In this document: piece after piece, positions 1-7,122 of the stretch
Layout of the letters: every line of letters begins with the position of its first letter
How positions within the stretch are numbered: the first letter of the stretch is position 1
Assembly (NCBI GenBank): GCA_965365465.1
Contig: CBDUBU010000124.1
Location: forward strand, 1-11,683
From: CBDUBU01 sp965365465
GTDB lineage: Bacteria > Bacteroidota > Rhodothermia > Rhodothermales > DASSAV01
Length of the DNA: 11,683 nt
Direction of reading: 5' to 3'
The notes under the pieces: generated by a model
Seen by the model: the letters and a program-made list of their open reading frames with translations, nothing else
Told to the model about the DNA's origin: nothing
The model's database searches: none
Made by a program: the position numbers and the translations under genes

Positions 1-172
1 CGTTGACGCGCACATGCTGTGGGTATGCTTCACTGCTAATCTTCGTCTGGCAGGTGTATCTTTGCAAAGAAAGCTTTTCGCCGGACGGTGCGTTTTTTAC
101 TTCAAGGGGAAATCTCGTACATTTACCCGGCTGTTTCCGCAGGCTCGTTTAACCGCCTAACGTTGTATTTGT
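1..172 (+). other. Leader region upstream of actA
   Basis: This stretch precedes the first gene of the cluster and shows no convincing coding sequence. Two frames are open from the left edge to about positions 153 and 160, but their translations do not resemble any family I recognise. An upstream gene could have ended just outside the window. The stretch carries the promoter-type element at 57-64 and no obvious Shine-Dalgarno sequence before the actA start. Confidence 0.5.
57..64 (+). promoter_or_regulatory. Candidate Bacteroidota-type -7 promoter element
   Basis: TATCTTTG at 57-64 matches all fixed bases of TAnnTTTG, the -7 element known for the primary sigma factor of Bacteroidota. No clear TTTG -33 partner lies 17 to 23 bases upstream. 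If used, transcription would start about 70-75 and leave a leader of roughly 100 bases before actA. This is the best promoter candidate for the whole cluster, judged from one half of the promoter only. Confidence 0.4.
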
Positions 173-820
173 ATGCCGCAAATCTTTCCAAAGAAGGCAA
201 ACCTTGTCCCTACGGTGTCGCTGGTGGGATCGCTCTTTGGAAGCGTCCTGTTGGTCTTTCTAGTCTGGTACTACTTTTCTCCTGAGTTTATCGACGTGGG
301 ATATGCGCCGGAACAGCCTGTACCGTACAGCCACCGCTTGCATGTGGGACAACTCGGAATGGACTGCCGATACTGCCATAACTGGGTTGAGGTCTCGTCT
401 CATGCCAACGTGCCTCCCACCGAGACATGCATGAACTGCCATAACCAGGTTTTGACGGAATCTCCCCGGCTCGCTCCTGTCCGTGATAGCTGGGCCTCCG
501 GCGACCCGGTGGAATGGGTCAAGGTCAACTACCTGCCTCAATATGCTCACTTCAGCCACGCCGTGCATGTGAACAACGGCGTAGGATGCGAAACCTGTCA
601 CGGACGGATCGACCAGATGGAGGTCGTGTATCAGGTAGAACCTCTCTCCATGGGCTGGTGCCTGGAATGCCATCGCCAGCCTGAACTTTATTTGCGGCCC
701 AACAGCGAGATAACTACGATGGGTTATGTGCAGCCTGCTAACTTCGTGGATCGCAACCTGGCGCGTGTTCGTGCGGAGGGAATACAACCTCCGTCAAACT
801 GTTCCGGCTGTCACTACTAA
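173..820 (+). CDS. actA: ACIII subunit ActA, membrane-anchored pentaheme cytochrome c
   Basis: ActA is the multiheme cytochrome of alternative complex III and carries electrons on the periplasmic face towards the terminal acceptor. The 215-residue protein has one hydrophobic N-terminal segment at about residues 12-36, which acts as anchor, followed by a periplasmic domain with five CXXCH heme sites: C65-H69, C86-H90, C139-H143, C163-H167 and C210-H214. Many other histidines (for example H54, H57, H77, H126, H129) are available as distal ligands. The last heme site lies one residue from the C-terminus. Five hemes and a single anchor match ActA of Rhodothermus marinus, as I recall the family. 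The start at ATG 173 gives a short, basic N-terminus before the helix; no Shine-Dalgarno sequence is seen. It is the first gene of the cluster, 42 bases before actB. Identity is secure from motif count and context. Confidence 0.95.
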   Translation: MPQIFPKKANLVPTVSLVGSLFGSVLLVFLVWYYFSPEFIDVGYAPEQPVPYSHRLHVGQLGMDCRYCHNWVEVSSHANVPPTETCMNCHNQVLTESPRLAPVRDSWASGDPVEWVKVNYLPQYAHFSHAVHVNNGVGCETCHGRIDQMEVVYQVEPLSMGWCLECHRQPELYLRPNSEITTMGYVQPANFVDRNLARVRAEGIQPPSNCSGCHY

Positions 821-862
821 TCGACTCGACCTGGATGCCGTGTCTCAAAAGCGCGGCTTCTG

Positions 863-3800
863 ATGTTACGCACACCACGCATGATTGAACTGCCTATTAT
901 AGATACGGAAGCGCCGGCGCAAGAGGCATCCGGGCCGCGGGAAGTTTTCTGGCGCAGCCTCGGCCATCTCAAGCACGATCCTGCGTTCCGGAAGCTCGCG
1001 CAACAGGAGTTTATGGCGGGGGCAGGCGATGCGCCCGGCGGAAGCTCGCGCCGCCAGTTCCTGCAACTCATGGGAGCCTCTATGGCGCTGGCAGGGCTGA
1101 CGGCTTGCAACCGTCCCGTTGCGCACACGCTGCCCTATGCCCGCAAGCCGGAAGAAATCATTCCCGGCATCCCCCTCTTTTATGCGACCGCCATGCCGTT
1201 TCGCGGATCGCTGCGCGGGCTTCTGGTTGAGAGCCATGAAGGGCGTCCTACAAAGATCGAGGGCAACCCACAGCATCCTCTGACGCAAGGGGCCACCAGC
1301 GTATTCGAGCAGGGGTCTGTCCTGGGGCTTTATGACCCTGATCGCTCCAGGTCCATCGTTTTCGACGGCAACGAAGCTGCGTGGAACGATTTTGTAAGAG
1401 CCGGCCAGCAATTTGCCCAGGGTGGGTCCAGGCGCGTCGCCGTTCTCATTGAAGAGACATCGTCGCTTACAGTAAGTGCGATCCGTGAGAAGTTCAGGCA
1501 GCAGTTCCCGGAGCACCGCTGGGTGACCTATGCTGCGGAAGGAGATGATCCGGAACGACAGGGAATGCAGCTTGCCTTCGGGCGTCCGCTGCGACCGCTG
1601 TACCGGTTTGAAGAGGCAGAAGTCATTCTCAGTCTGGACGCTGACTTTCTGGGGCCTGTGGATCGCAATATGATTCACAATACGCGATCTTTCGCCAGAA
1701 GTCGTCGTCTGGAAGGTGTTCGTGATGAAATGAGCCGCCTGTATGTCGTAGAGAGTGCATACACGCTCACAGGCGGCATGGCCGATCATCGCCAGCCGCT
1801 GCGTGCTTCAGAGATTCCTGCTTTCGCTGCTGCGGTGGCTGCGCAACTCGGCATCGGAGGGCAGGGGGGCGCTTTTGCCAATGATCCTTTCGTGGTTGCC
1901 GTTGCGCAGGAACTGCAACGTGCAGGCGCCAGAGGGCTTGTTCTGGCCGGAGAGACGCAGCCGCCCGACGTTCATGCACTCTGTGCAGCGATCAACAGTG
2001 CGCTCGGAAGTGTGGGCAGCACGGTGACGCTTCTCGATACAGGGGAGGAGCCGGCGCAGCAAACGCAATCCGAAGCGCTGCGCGATCTGGTGAGCGACAT
2101 GAAGGCCGGCGCTATCGACGCGCTGCTGATGATCGGCGTGAATCCGGTTTATGATGCGCCGCCGGAGCTGGATTTCTCCGAAGCGCTTCAGCGTGTTCCC
2201 CTTTCCATCCATCTCGGCCTGCATCTCGACGAGACGGCGCGCGCCAGCCGCTGGCACATCCCCCGAACCCATTATCTCGAAGCATGGGGTGATGGTCGCG
2301 CCTATGACGGAACGCTTTCCGTCGTGCAGCCTCTTATCGCGCCGCTGTATAAACAGGCCAGGTCGGAAATAGAACTGCTCAATACGTTTGCTACGGGGCT
2401 GGATGTTCCAGGGTACGACCTCGTTCGAGAAACGTGGCGTCCGCGCCTTTCAGGTGATTTCGAGCAGGCATGGAGGCGTGTTCTGCATGATGGTTACGCG
2501 CCGGACTCAGGTTTCCCCGCTGTCGTTGCGGCGGCAGGTGGATTGACCCTGTCGGCGCGTGCTGCCGTCCCGGAGAATGCATTGGAGGTGGTGTTCCGCC
2601 TGGACCCGTCCGTGCTGGATGGAAGTTTCGCCAACAATGCCTGGCTTCAGGAGCTTCCTGATCCCGTCACCAAAGTGGTGTGGGACAACGTGGCTGCCAT
2701 GAGCCGGGCCACAGCCGAAGAACTCGGCCTTTCCGTCGATTATGAGGAGGGCAAGTTCTATTCGGATGTGATTGAGATCATAGCAGGAGATTGGGCAACG
2801 CCGCTTCCTGTCTGGATTGTGCCGGGGTATCCCGACCGCTCGATCGGCGTTTCGTTCGGCTATGGCCGCGACATTAAAACGCTGCGCCCCCCGGTAGACG
2901 TGCCGTTCTTTGATTCGGACGTAAACGCGGGACCCTATGGACGTGGCGCGCTGGCGAACGGGGTCGGGCAGAATGTGGCGCCGCTCAGGACGACGCTCAT
3001 GGAGCGGGTGCTTGTAGGCGCGCAGGTGCGAAAGGGCAGCGCCGACCGCTACATGGTCTCGACGACGCAGGAGCATGGGTCGATGGAAGGCCGCCCTATC
3101 GTCCGGATGGCTGCGCTGGAAACCTATCGTCAGAATCCGGATTTTGTGGATGAGGCCGTAGAGCCAATTCCCGGAACGGAATCGTTTGACGATTTTCCCG
3201 CGCTCTGGGAAGAAAGGCATCCGACGGGCGAACCGGCCTACCGGGACGACTTGTATTACCGGAACCAGTGGGGCATGGTCATTGACCTGAACACATGCAC
3301 CGGTTGCAACGCCTGTGTAGTTGCCTGCGTGAGCGAAAACAACATACAGGTGGTTGGCAAGGATGAGGTCTCCCGCGGGCGCGAGATGTACTGGCTGCGT
3401 ATCGACCGCTATTTCGTGAGCCAGGGGGAGGGAGAACACGGAGAGGATGAGGTGGAAGAGGCGGACCTGAACCCACGTATGGTCGTGCAGCCTATGCTCT
3501 GCGTGCATTGTGAAAATGCGCCCTGCGAGCCGGTGTGTCCGGTAGCCGCCACTTCGCACTCGCCGGACGGCATCAATGAGATGACGTACAACCGTTGTAT
3601 TGGAACGCGTTACTGTGCGAACAACTGTCCGTACAAAGTGCGCCGGTTCAATTATTACAACTGGTCGAAGATGATGCCGCTCGAAGTGGAGATGGCGCAG
3701 AACCCTCACGTGACGGTGCGCTTTCGCGGTGTGATGGAGAAATGCACCTACTGCGTGCAGCGCGTCCGTGAGGTGCAGCGCCGCGCCAACGTGGAGGACC

Positions 3801-4021
3801 GCCGTATTGCAGACGGGGAAGTGATAACGGCCTGCCAGCAGGCATGTCCCGCTGAGGCCATCGTTTTTGGCGATTTGAACGACCCGAACAGCAAGGTCTC
3901 GATAGCGAAGCAAAACAGCCGGAAATATGAGGTGCTCGAGGTGCTCAACACGAGGCCGCGCACGTCGTATCTGGGCCGGGTGTACAATCCCAACCAGCGG
4001 CTCACCGAAGGAGTAGTATAA
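863..4021 (+). CDS. actB: ACIII subunit ActB, molybdopterin-like domain fused to iron-sulfur domain
   Basis: ActB is the large periplasmic subunit of ACIII. The 1052-residue protein begins with the cytoplasmic extension typical of this family (FWRSLGHL, residues 29-36), then a twin-arginine signal (SRRQFLQLM, 62-70) and a lipobox LTAC whose C82 would be lipidated. Residues from about 85 to 790 form the molybdoenzyme-like domain, known in characterised ACIII to lack a metal cofactor. Residues from about 795 form an NrfC/PsrB-like domain with cysteine groups C812/815/818/822, C880/883/888/892, C912/918/922, and C961/964 with C991/995. The third group has T915 where a fourth cysteine is normal, matching a [3Fe-4S] cluster beside three [4Fe-4S] clusters. 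Electrons probably run through these clusters to ActA. ATG 863 is the first start; ATG 881 would remove six residues only. Neither has a Shine-Dalgarno sequence. Confidence 0.96.
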   Translation: MLRTPRMIELPIIDTEAPAQEASGPREVFWRSLGHLKHDPAFRKLAQQEFMAGAGDAPGGSSRRQFLQLMGASMALAGLTACNRPVAHTLPYARKPEEIIPGIPLFYATAMPFRGSLRGLLVESHEGRPTKIEGNPQHPLTQGATSVFEQGSVLGLYDPDRSRSIVFDGNEAAWNDFVRAGQQFAQGGSRRVAVLIEETSSLTVSAIREKFRQQFPEHRWVTYAAEGDDPERQGMQLAFGRPLRPLYRFEEAEVILSLDADFLGPVDRNMIHNTRSFARSRRLEGVRDEMSRLYVVESAYTLTGGMADHRQPLRASEIPAFAAAVAAQLGIGGQGGAFANDPFVVAVAQELQRAGARGLVLAGETQPPDVHALCAAINSALGSVGSTVTLLDTGEEPAQQTQSEALRDLVSDMKAGAIDALLMIGVNPVYDAPPELDFSEALQRVPLSIHLGLHLDETARASRWHIPRTHYLEAWGDGRAYDGTLSVVQPLIAPLYKQARSEIELLNTFATGLDVPGYDLVRETWRPRLSGDFEQAWRRVLHDGYAPDSGFPAVVAAAGGLTLSARAAVPENALEVVFRLDPSVLDGSFANNAWLQELPDPVTKVVWDNVAAMSRATAEELGLSVDYEEGKFYSDVIEIIAGDWATPLPVWIVPGYPDRSIGVSFGYGRDIKTLRPPVDVPFFDSDVNAGPYGRGALANGVGQNVAPLRTTLMERVLVGAQVRKGSADRYMVSTTQEHGSMEGRPIVRMAALETYRQNPDFVDEAVEPIPGTESFDDFPALWEERHPTGEPAYRDDLYYRNQWGMVIDLNTCTGCNACVVACVSENNIQVVGKDEVSRGREMYWLRIDRYFVSQGEGEHGEDEVEEADLNPRMVVQPMLCVHCENAPCEPVCPVAATSHSPDGINEMTYNRCIGTRYCANNCPYKVRRFNYYNWSKMMPLEVEMAQNPHVTVRFRGVMEKCTYCVQRVREVQRRANVEDRRIADGEVITACQQACPAEAIVFGDLNDPNSKVSIAKQNSRKYEVLEVLNTRPRTSYLGRVYNPNQRLTEGVV

Positions 4022-4027
4022 CGTATT

Positions 4028-4057
4028 ACGTGCGCAGGGCTGGAGCCTTGCAAGCGT
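4028..4057 (+). repeat. Inverted repeat in the actB-actC gap
   Basis: Bases 4034-4040 pair with 4045-4051 (seven pairs, one G-U) around a TGGA tetraloop. A further four pairs (4028-4031 with 4054-4057, one G-U) follow after a two-by-two internal loop. No T-run follows, so it is not a typical intrinsic terminator. It could act as an RNA processing or stability element between the two cistrons. Confidence 0.45.
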
Positions 4058-4072
4058 TCATCTAAACCCACG

Positions 4073-5578
4073 ATGCCCGTGGCTAAGAAGGTCCCTACCG
4101 GTACGAATGTCAGTACCGATCCGATGGTAAGCCCGCACGCCGGAGACGGTCATTTTACTGATCCGCCGCTGGTGCTGGGCAATCCATCTTTTCACGATAT
4201 TACCGAGATGGTGGCAGGTCATGCTGAAAAGAAGACGCCCAGGCTCTGGTTTGTCGCTTTCGGCATTGCCAGCCTGCTGCTGCTGAACCTGCTCATCATG
4301 CTGTCCTATCAGGTGTGGAACGGCGTGGGTGTCTGGGGCAACAACCAGCCGGTGGGATGGGGCTGGCCCATCGTAAACTTTGTGTTCTGGGTTGGCATAG
4401 GTCATGCCGGAACCCTCATTTCGGCCATCCTTTTTCTCTTTCGCCAGAAGTGGCGCACCTCGATCAACCGCGCGGCGGAGGCGATGACGCTGTTTGCCGT
4501 TATGTGCGCGCTGATCTTTCCGCTGTTCCATACGGGGCGTGTATGGGTAGCCTGGTACTGGATGCTGCCCATCCCTAACCAGATGGAGATGTGGCCGCAG
4601 TTCAAAAGCCCGCTGCTCTGGGACGTGTTTGCGGTTTCCAGCTATTTCATGGTATCGCTGCTGTTCTGGTATGTCGGGCTGGTTCCGGATCTGGCTACCC
4701 TGCGGGACCGCGCCGTTTCGCTCTGGCGCCGCCGGGTGCTTGGGTTCTTTGCCCTGGGATGGTCGGGCGCAAACCGCCACTGGCGCAACTACGAAAAAGC
4801 ATACCTGCTGCTGGCTGGTCTGGCAACGCCGCTCGTGCTCAGCGTTCACTCGGTAGTGTCCTTTGACTTCGCCGTTTCGGTAGTGCCCGGCTGGCACACG
4901 ACTATTTTCCCTCCCTACTTCGTTGCAGGAGCCATCTTCTCAGGCTTTGCGATGGTGGTAACGTTGCTCGTAATTGCGCGGAAGGTTTACGGTATTGAAA
5001 ACCTGATTACGATCAACCACCTGGAGAAGATGAATATCATCATCCTCGTAACAGGGACCATGGTGGGTTTTGCCTACATCACGGAGTTTTTCATGGCCTG
5101 GTACTCCGGCGTTGAGTACGAACTGTATGCGTTCCTCAACCGTGCGACGGGACCGTATGCCTGGGCCTACTGGACAATGATGTCCTGCAACTTGCTGTTT
5201 CCCCAGTTCTTCTGGGTGAAAAAGTTAAGGCGGAGCATCCCGTTCATGTTCGTGACCTCTATCATCGTCAACATCGGCATGTGGTTCGAGCGGTTTGTGA
5301 TTACCGTGACCAGCCTGCACCGCGACTACCTTCCGAGTTCGTGGGGCTATTTCTCGCCGACCTGGGTGGACGTGCTGACCTTTATCGGTTCGTTCGGACT
5401 GTTCTTCACGCTGTTTCTCCTTTTCCTTCGCTTTGTCCCGATGGTTGCCATAGCGGAGGTAAAGAACGTTTTGCCTGAAGCCGATCCGCACTTTTATGAA
5501 GGTCACGGAAATGGTCATTACGCCGAACACGCGGTTCCTTATGTGCAGCCGGCTGCTGAAAAAGATTCACAAAAGTAA
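4073..5578 (+). CDS. actC: ACIII subunit ActC, NrfD/PsrC-like quinol-binding membrane protein
   Basis: ActC is the integral membrane subunit of ACIII that holds the quinol oxidation site. The 501-residue protein has a hydrophilic N-terminus of about 55 residues and then roughly ten hydrophobic helices (about 58-80, 98-123, 134-154, 180-205, 241-263, 277-302, 321-343, 361-381, 389-413, 432-456), the pattern of the NrfD family in ACIII. Stretches I recognise from the family are GHAGTLISAILFLFRQ (110-125), SFDFAVSVVPGWH (263-275) and the segment before FVAGAIFSGF (283-292); charged or polar residues within them are the usual candidates for quinol and proton handling. The C-terminal tail (about 470-490) is rich in histidine (H473, H478, H482, H486). 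It follows actB by 51 bases that contain an inverted repeat, and no Shine-Dalgarno sequence is visible before ATG 4073. Product and gene order agree. Confidence 0.95.
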   Translation: MPVAKKVPTGTNVSTDPMVSPHAGDGHFTDPPLVLGNPSFHDITEMVAGHAEKKTPRLWFVAFGIASLLLLNLLIMLSYQVWNGVGVWGNNQPVGWGWPIVNFVFWVGIGHAGTLISAILFLFRQKWRTSINRAAEAMTLFAVMCALIFPLFHTGRVWVAWYWMLPIPNQMEMWPQFKSPLLWDVFAVSSYFMVSLLFWYVGLVPDLATLRDRAVSLWRRRVLGFFALGWSGANRHWRNYEKAYLLLAGLATPLVLSVHSVVSFDFAVSVVPGWHTTIFPPYFVAGAIFSGFAMVVTLLVIARKVYGIENLITINHLEKMNIIILVTGTMVGFAYITEFFMAWYSGVEYELYAFLNRATGPYAWAYWTMMSCNLLFPQFFWVKKLRRSIPFMFVTSIIVNIGMWFERFVITVTSLHRDYLPSSWGYFSPTWVDVLTFIGSFGLFFTLFLLFLRFVPMVAIAEVKNVLPEADPHFYEGHGNGHYAEHAVPYVQPAAEKDSQK

Positions 5579-5592
5579 GCGGATCTTGCCGC
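5579..5592 (+). repeat. Small hairpin just after the actC stop
   Basis: GCGG at 5579-5582 pairs with CCGC at 5589-5592 around a six-base loop, directly after the actC stop codon. Four pairs is weak and no T-run follows. It is listed because a second inverted repeat follows at once at 5593. Confidence 0.2.
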
Positions 5593-5622
5593 CTCTATGC
5601 AAATGCTACTTTACGGATAGAG
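5593..5622 (+). repeat. Inverted repeat directly upstream of the actD start
   Basis: CTCTAT at 5593-5598 is the exact reverse complement of ATAGAG at 5617-5622, with an 18-base loop. The right arm overlaps the purine-rich AGAGAAAG that is the only ribosome-binding-like sequence before ATG 5629. If the stem forms in the mRNA it could limit actD initiation. A six-pair stem with a long loop is modest and may be chance. Confidence 0.35.
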
Positions 5623-5628
5623 AAAGTA

Positions 5629-6246
5629 ATGCTTAAGAAAATATTCGGGGAAATAAAGGCGACGATGGGGATTTATGACAGCGACCCGGGGAGGGTATAC
5701 GGGCTGCTGGCAGAGTTTTCGGATCCAGGTTCGTTGCACCAGGCGGCGCAGGAGACGCGCAAGGCGGGCTACAAGCGTTTTGATGTCCATACGCCGTTCC
5801 CGATTCACGGGATGGATCGCGCCATGGGACTCGGCAACTCAAAGGTCGGCTTTATTACGCTAGGCGGAGGGCTTACGGGCTTGCTGCTCGGGTTGTGGCT
5901 GCAATGGTGGACGGGAGGCGTAGACTATCCGCTCAATATCGGCGGCAAGCCTTTCTTTGCCATCGAGCCTTCGATTCCGATCATTTTTGAACTGACGATT
6001 CTGTTTTCGGCCTTCGGGGCAGTGACGGGTATGCTTGCGCTGAACGGGTTGCCGCGTCCCTATAATCCGCTGTTTTACTCCAGGCGTTTTTCCCGCGCTA
6101 CGGATGATGCCTTCTTCATGCACATCGCCGCCAGCGACAGCAAGTTCGACATCGAGCAAACAGGGCAATTTTTGCGCAGCATCGGCGCGTTGCATGTGGA
6201 AACCATAGAAGACCGGGAAGTAGCCGAGACGACCGATCCAGATTGA
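5629..6246 (+). CDS. actD: ACIII subunit ActD (DUF3341)
   Basis: ActD is a small membrane subunit of ACIII with no cofactor; its role is structural as far as is known. The 205-residue protein has a soluble N-terminal part of about 70 residues with the typical MGIYDSDPGRVYGLLAEF-type opening (13-30) and the motif DVHTPFPIHGMDRAMGLGNSK (52-72, read across), then two hydrophobic helices at about 74-94 and 115-139. A soluble tail contains NPLFYSRRFSRATDDAFF (146-163), followed by a segment whose FDIEQTGQFLRSIGA lies near 173-187. Length and helix layout fit DUF3341. ATG 5629 has the purine-rich AGAGAAAG five to twelve bases upstream, and an internal ATG at 5665 (M13) is a less likely start. The gene lies 50 bases after actC and 82 before actE. 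Confidence 0.93.
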   Translation: MLKKIFGEIKATMGIYDSDPGRVYGLLAEFSDPGSLHQAAQETRKAGYKRFDVHTPFPIHGMDRAMGLGNSKVGFITLGGGLTGLLLGLWLQWWTGGVDYPLNIGGKPFFAIEPSIPIIFELTILFSAFGAVTGMLALNGLPRPYNPLFYSRRFSRATDDAFFMHIAASDSKFDIEQTGQFLRSIGALHVETIEDREVAETTDPD

Positions 6247-6254
6247 AACGGTTT

Positions 6255-6272
6255 ACAATGACAATGACAATG
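6255..6272 (+). repeat. Three tandem copies of ACAATG
   Basis: ACAATG occurs three times head to tail at 6255-6272, in the gap between actD and actE. Each copy carries an ATG, all in one frame; the first (6258) opens a 16-codon reading frame that ends at TAG 6306-6308. That frame is not the actE frame. The array is short and could be a chance slippage product. Confidence 0.6.
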
Positions 6273-6295
6273 CCTTTGCCAGAGACGGTCCTACC

Positions 6296-6305
6296 GCTTG
6301 CAAGC
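6296..6305. repeat. Ten-base perfect palindrome in the actD-actE gap
   Basis: GCTTGCAAGC at 6296-6305 equals its own reverse complement. Its CTTGCAAGC core recurs at 4047-4055 in the actB-actC gap, where it forms part of the right arm of the hairpin there. It might be a protein-binding site, but no regulator is known to me for it and two occurrences are weak support. Confidence 0.35.
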
Positions 6306-6328
6306 TAGAGACAGGCAGACTGACAATC

Positions 6329-7045
6329 ATGCATAGACTTATTATCCTTGTTGTTATCCTGGCGGCAGGAGCCGGATGTCGGGGCAGCATTCAGGGGGAT
6401 GAACCTATCCACCTGAACCTGAACATGGATTTCCAGCAGCGTTTCGACCCCCAGGAACCCAATCCCTTTTTCGAAGACAATCGTTCCATGCGACCGCCGG
6501 TGGCAGGGACGGTGGCGCGCGGGCTTCTGCGCGAAGACGTGCGCTTTTATGTCGGAAGGGAGTCGAACGGCGCCTATGTGGCGGAGATGCCTGTCCCGGT
6601 CACGCGCGACCTGCTCGAAAGGGGCCAGGAGCGCTATGATATTTTCTGCGCAGTCTGTCACGGACAGGCCGGGGACGGGCAGGGCATCATCATGACGGGA
6701 ACCAGCAACGTTACAGGGCGAGGATATGGTTATACGCCGGTGCCTTCCTATCATATTGACCGGTTGCGGCAGGTGGAAGACGGCTACATGTATGACGTGA
6801 TTGCCAACGGCGTGCGCAACATGCCGCCTTATGCCAAACAGATTCCTGTAGCCGATCGCTGGGCCATTGTTTCTTATGTCCGGGCGCTCCAGCGCAGCCA
6901 GAATGCAACGGTGCAGGACGTGCCTGCGGGCGAGGTTGCAAATGCCATGCAGCAGGGCGCGCAGAGCAGCAGCGCCGATGCCTCAGAAGCTGGGGCTGCC
7001 CCGGCGGCAGCGCCTGCTGATTCTGCTTCTGGCGGCAACGAGTAA
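6329..7045 (+). CDS. actE: ACIII subunit ActE, monoheme cytochrome c, probable lipoprotein
   Basis: ActE is the monoheme cytochrome c of ACIII and is thought to help deliver electrons from the complex to the oxidase. The 238-residue protein starts with a hydrophobic export signal (residues 4-13) that ends at C17 in GAGC, a loose lipobox with Gly at -3 instead of the usual Leu, Val or Ile; lipid anchoring is known for ActE of Flavobacterium johnsoniae. The heme site CAVCH (107-111) follows a family-typical RYDIFC stretch, and M165 in NMPPY is the likely distal ligand. Residues 200-238 form a tail rich in alanine, serine and glutamine that the cytochrome fold does not need. ATG 6329 places the signal at the very N-terminus; no Shine-Dalgarno sequence is seen. 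Its stop lies 77 bases before the favoured actF start. Confidence 0.93.
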   Translation: MHRLIILVVILAAGAGCRGSIQGDEPIHLNLNMDFQQRFDPQEPNPFFEDNRSMRPPVAGTVARGLLREDVRFYVGRESNGAYVAEMPVPVTRDLLERGQERYDIFCAVCHGQAGDGQGIIMTGTSNVTGRGYGYTPVPSYHIDRLRQVEDGYMYDVIANGVRNMPPYAKQIPVADRWAIVSYVRALQRSQNATVQDVPAGEVANAMQQGAQSSSADASEAGAAPAAAPADSASGGNE

Positions 7046-7075
7046 GTTTCCGGTTCTTAACCAGCCAACATTCAT

Positions 7076-7118
7076 CGGGCTTGCGGCATTTCATTGCCAG
7101 GCGAAAGAAAGCAGCCCG
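7076..7118 (+). repeat. Nested inverted repeat just upstream of actF
   Basis: CGGGCT (7076-7081) pairs with AGCCCG (7113-7118). After one bulged T, GC (7083-7084) pairs with GC (7111-7112). Inside the loop GGCA (7085-7088) pairs with TGCC (7095-7098). The structure ends four bases before ATG 7123, so it may affect actF initiation. It also argues that the extra reading frame from TTG 7081 is non-coding leader. Confidence 0.45.
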
Positions 7119-7122
7119 GGTT

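Noticed and set aside
3..29. TTGACG (3-8) with TATGCT (24-29) as a sigma70-type promoter
   Set aside because: The spacer is only 15 bases and the host group normally uses a different promoter type; the TAnnTTTG element is a better candidate.
2..160. Open frame from the left edge that could be the end of an upstream gene
   Set aside because: The 52-residue translation shows no recognisable motif, another frame is equally open to 153, and the promoter-type element lies inside it.
2507..3913. Long minus-strand open frame opposite actB
   Set aside because: It is a shadow of the actB codons; its translation is rich in His and Arg with no domain, and actB is complete with all motifs.
863..4021. 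actB as a catalytically active molybdenum enzyme
   Set aside because: The protein is the ACIII-type fusion next to actA, actC and actD; characterised members have no molybdenum cofactor in this domain.
4058..4897. Minus-strand open frame opposite actC
   Set aside because: The composition (His, Gln, Pro, Arg) is typical of the complement of a membrane protein gene, and actC is intact.
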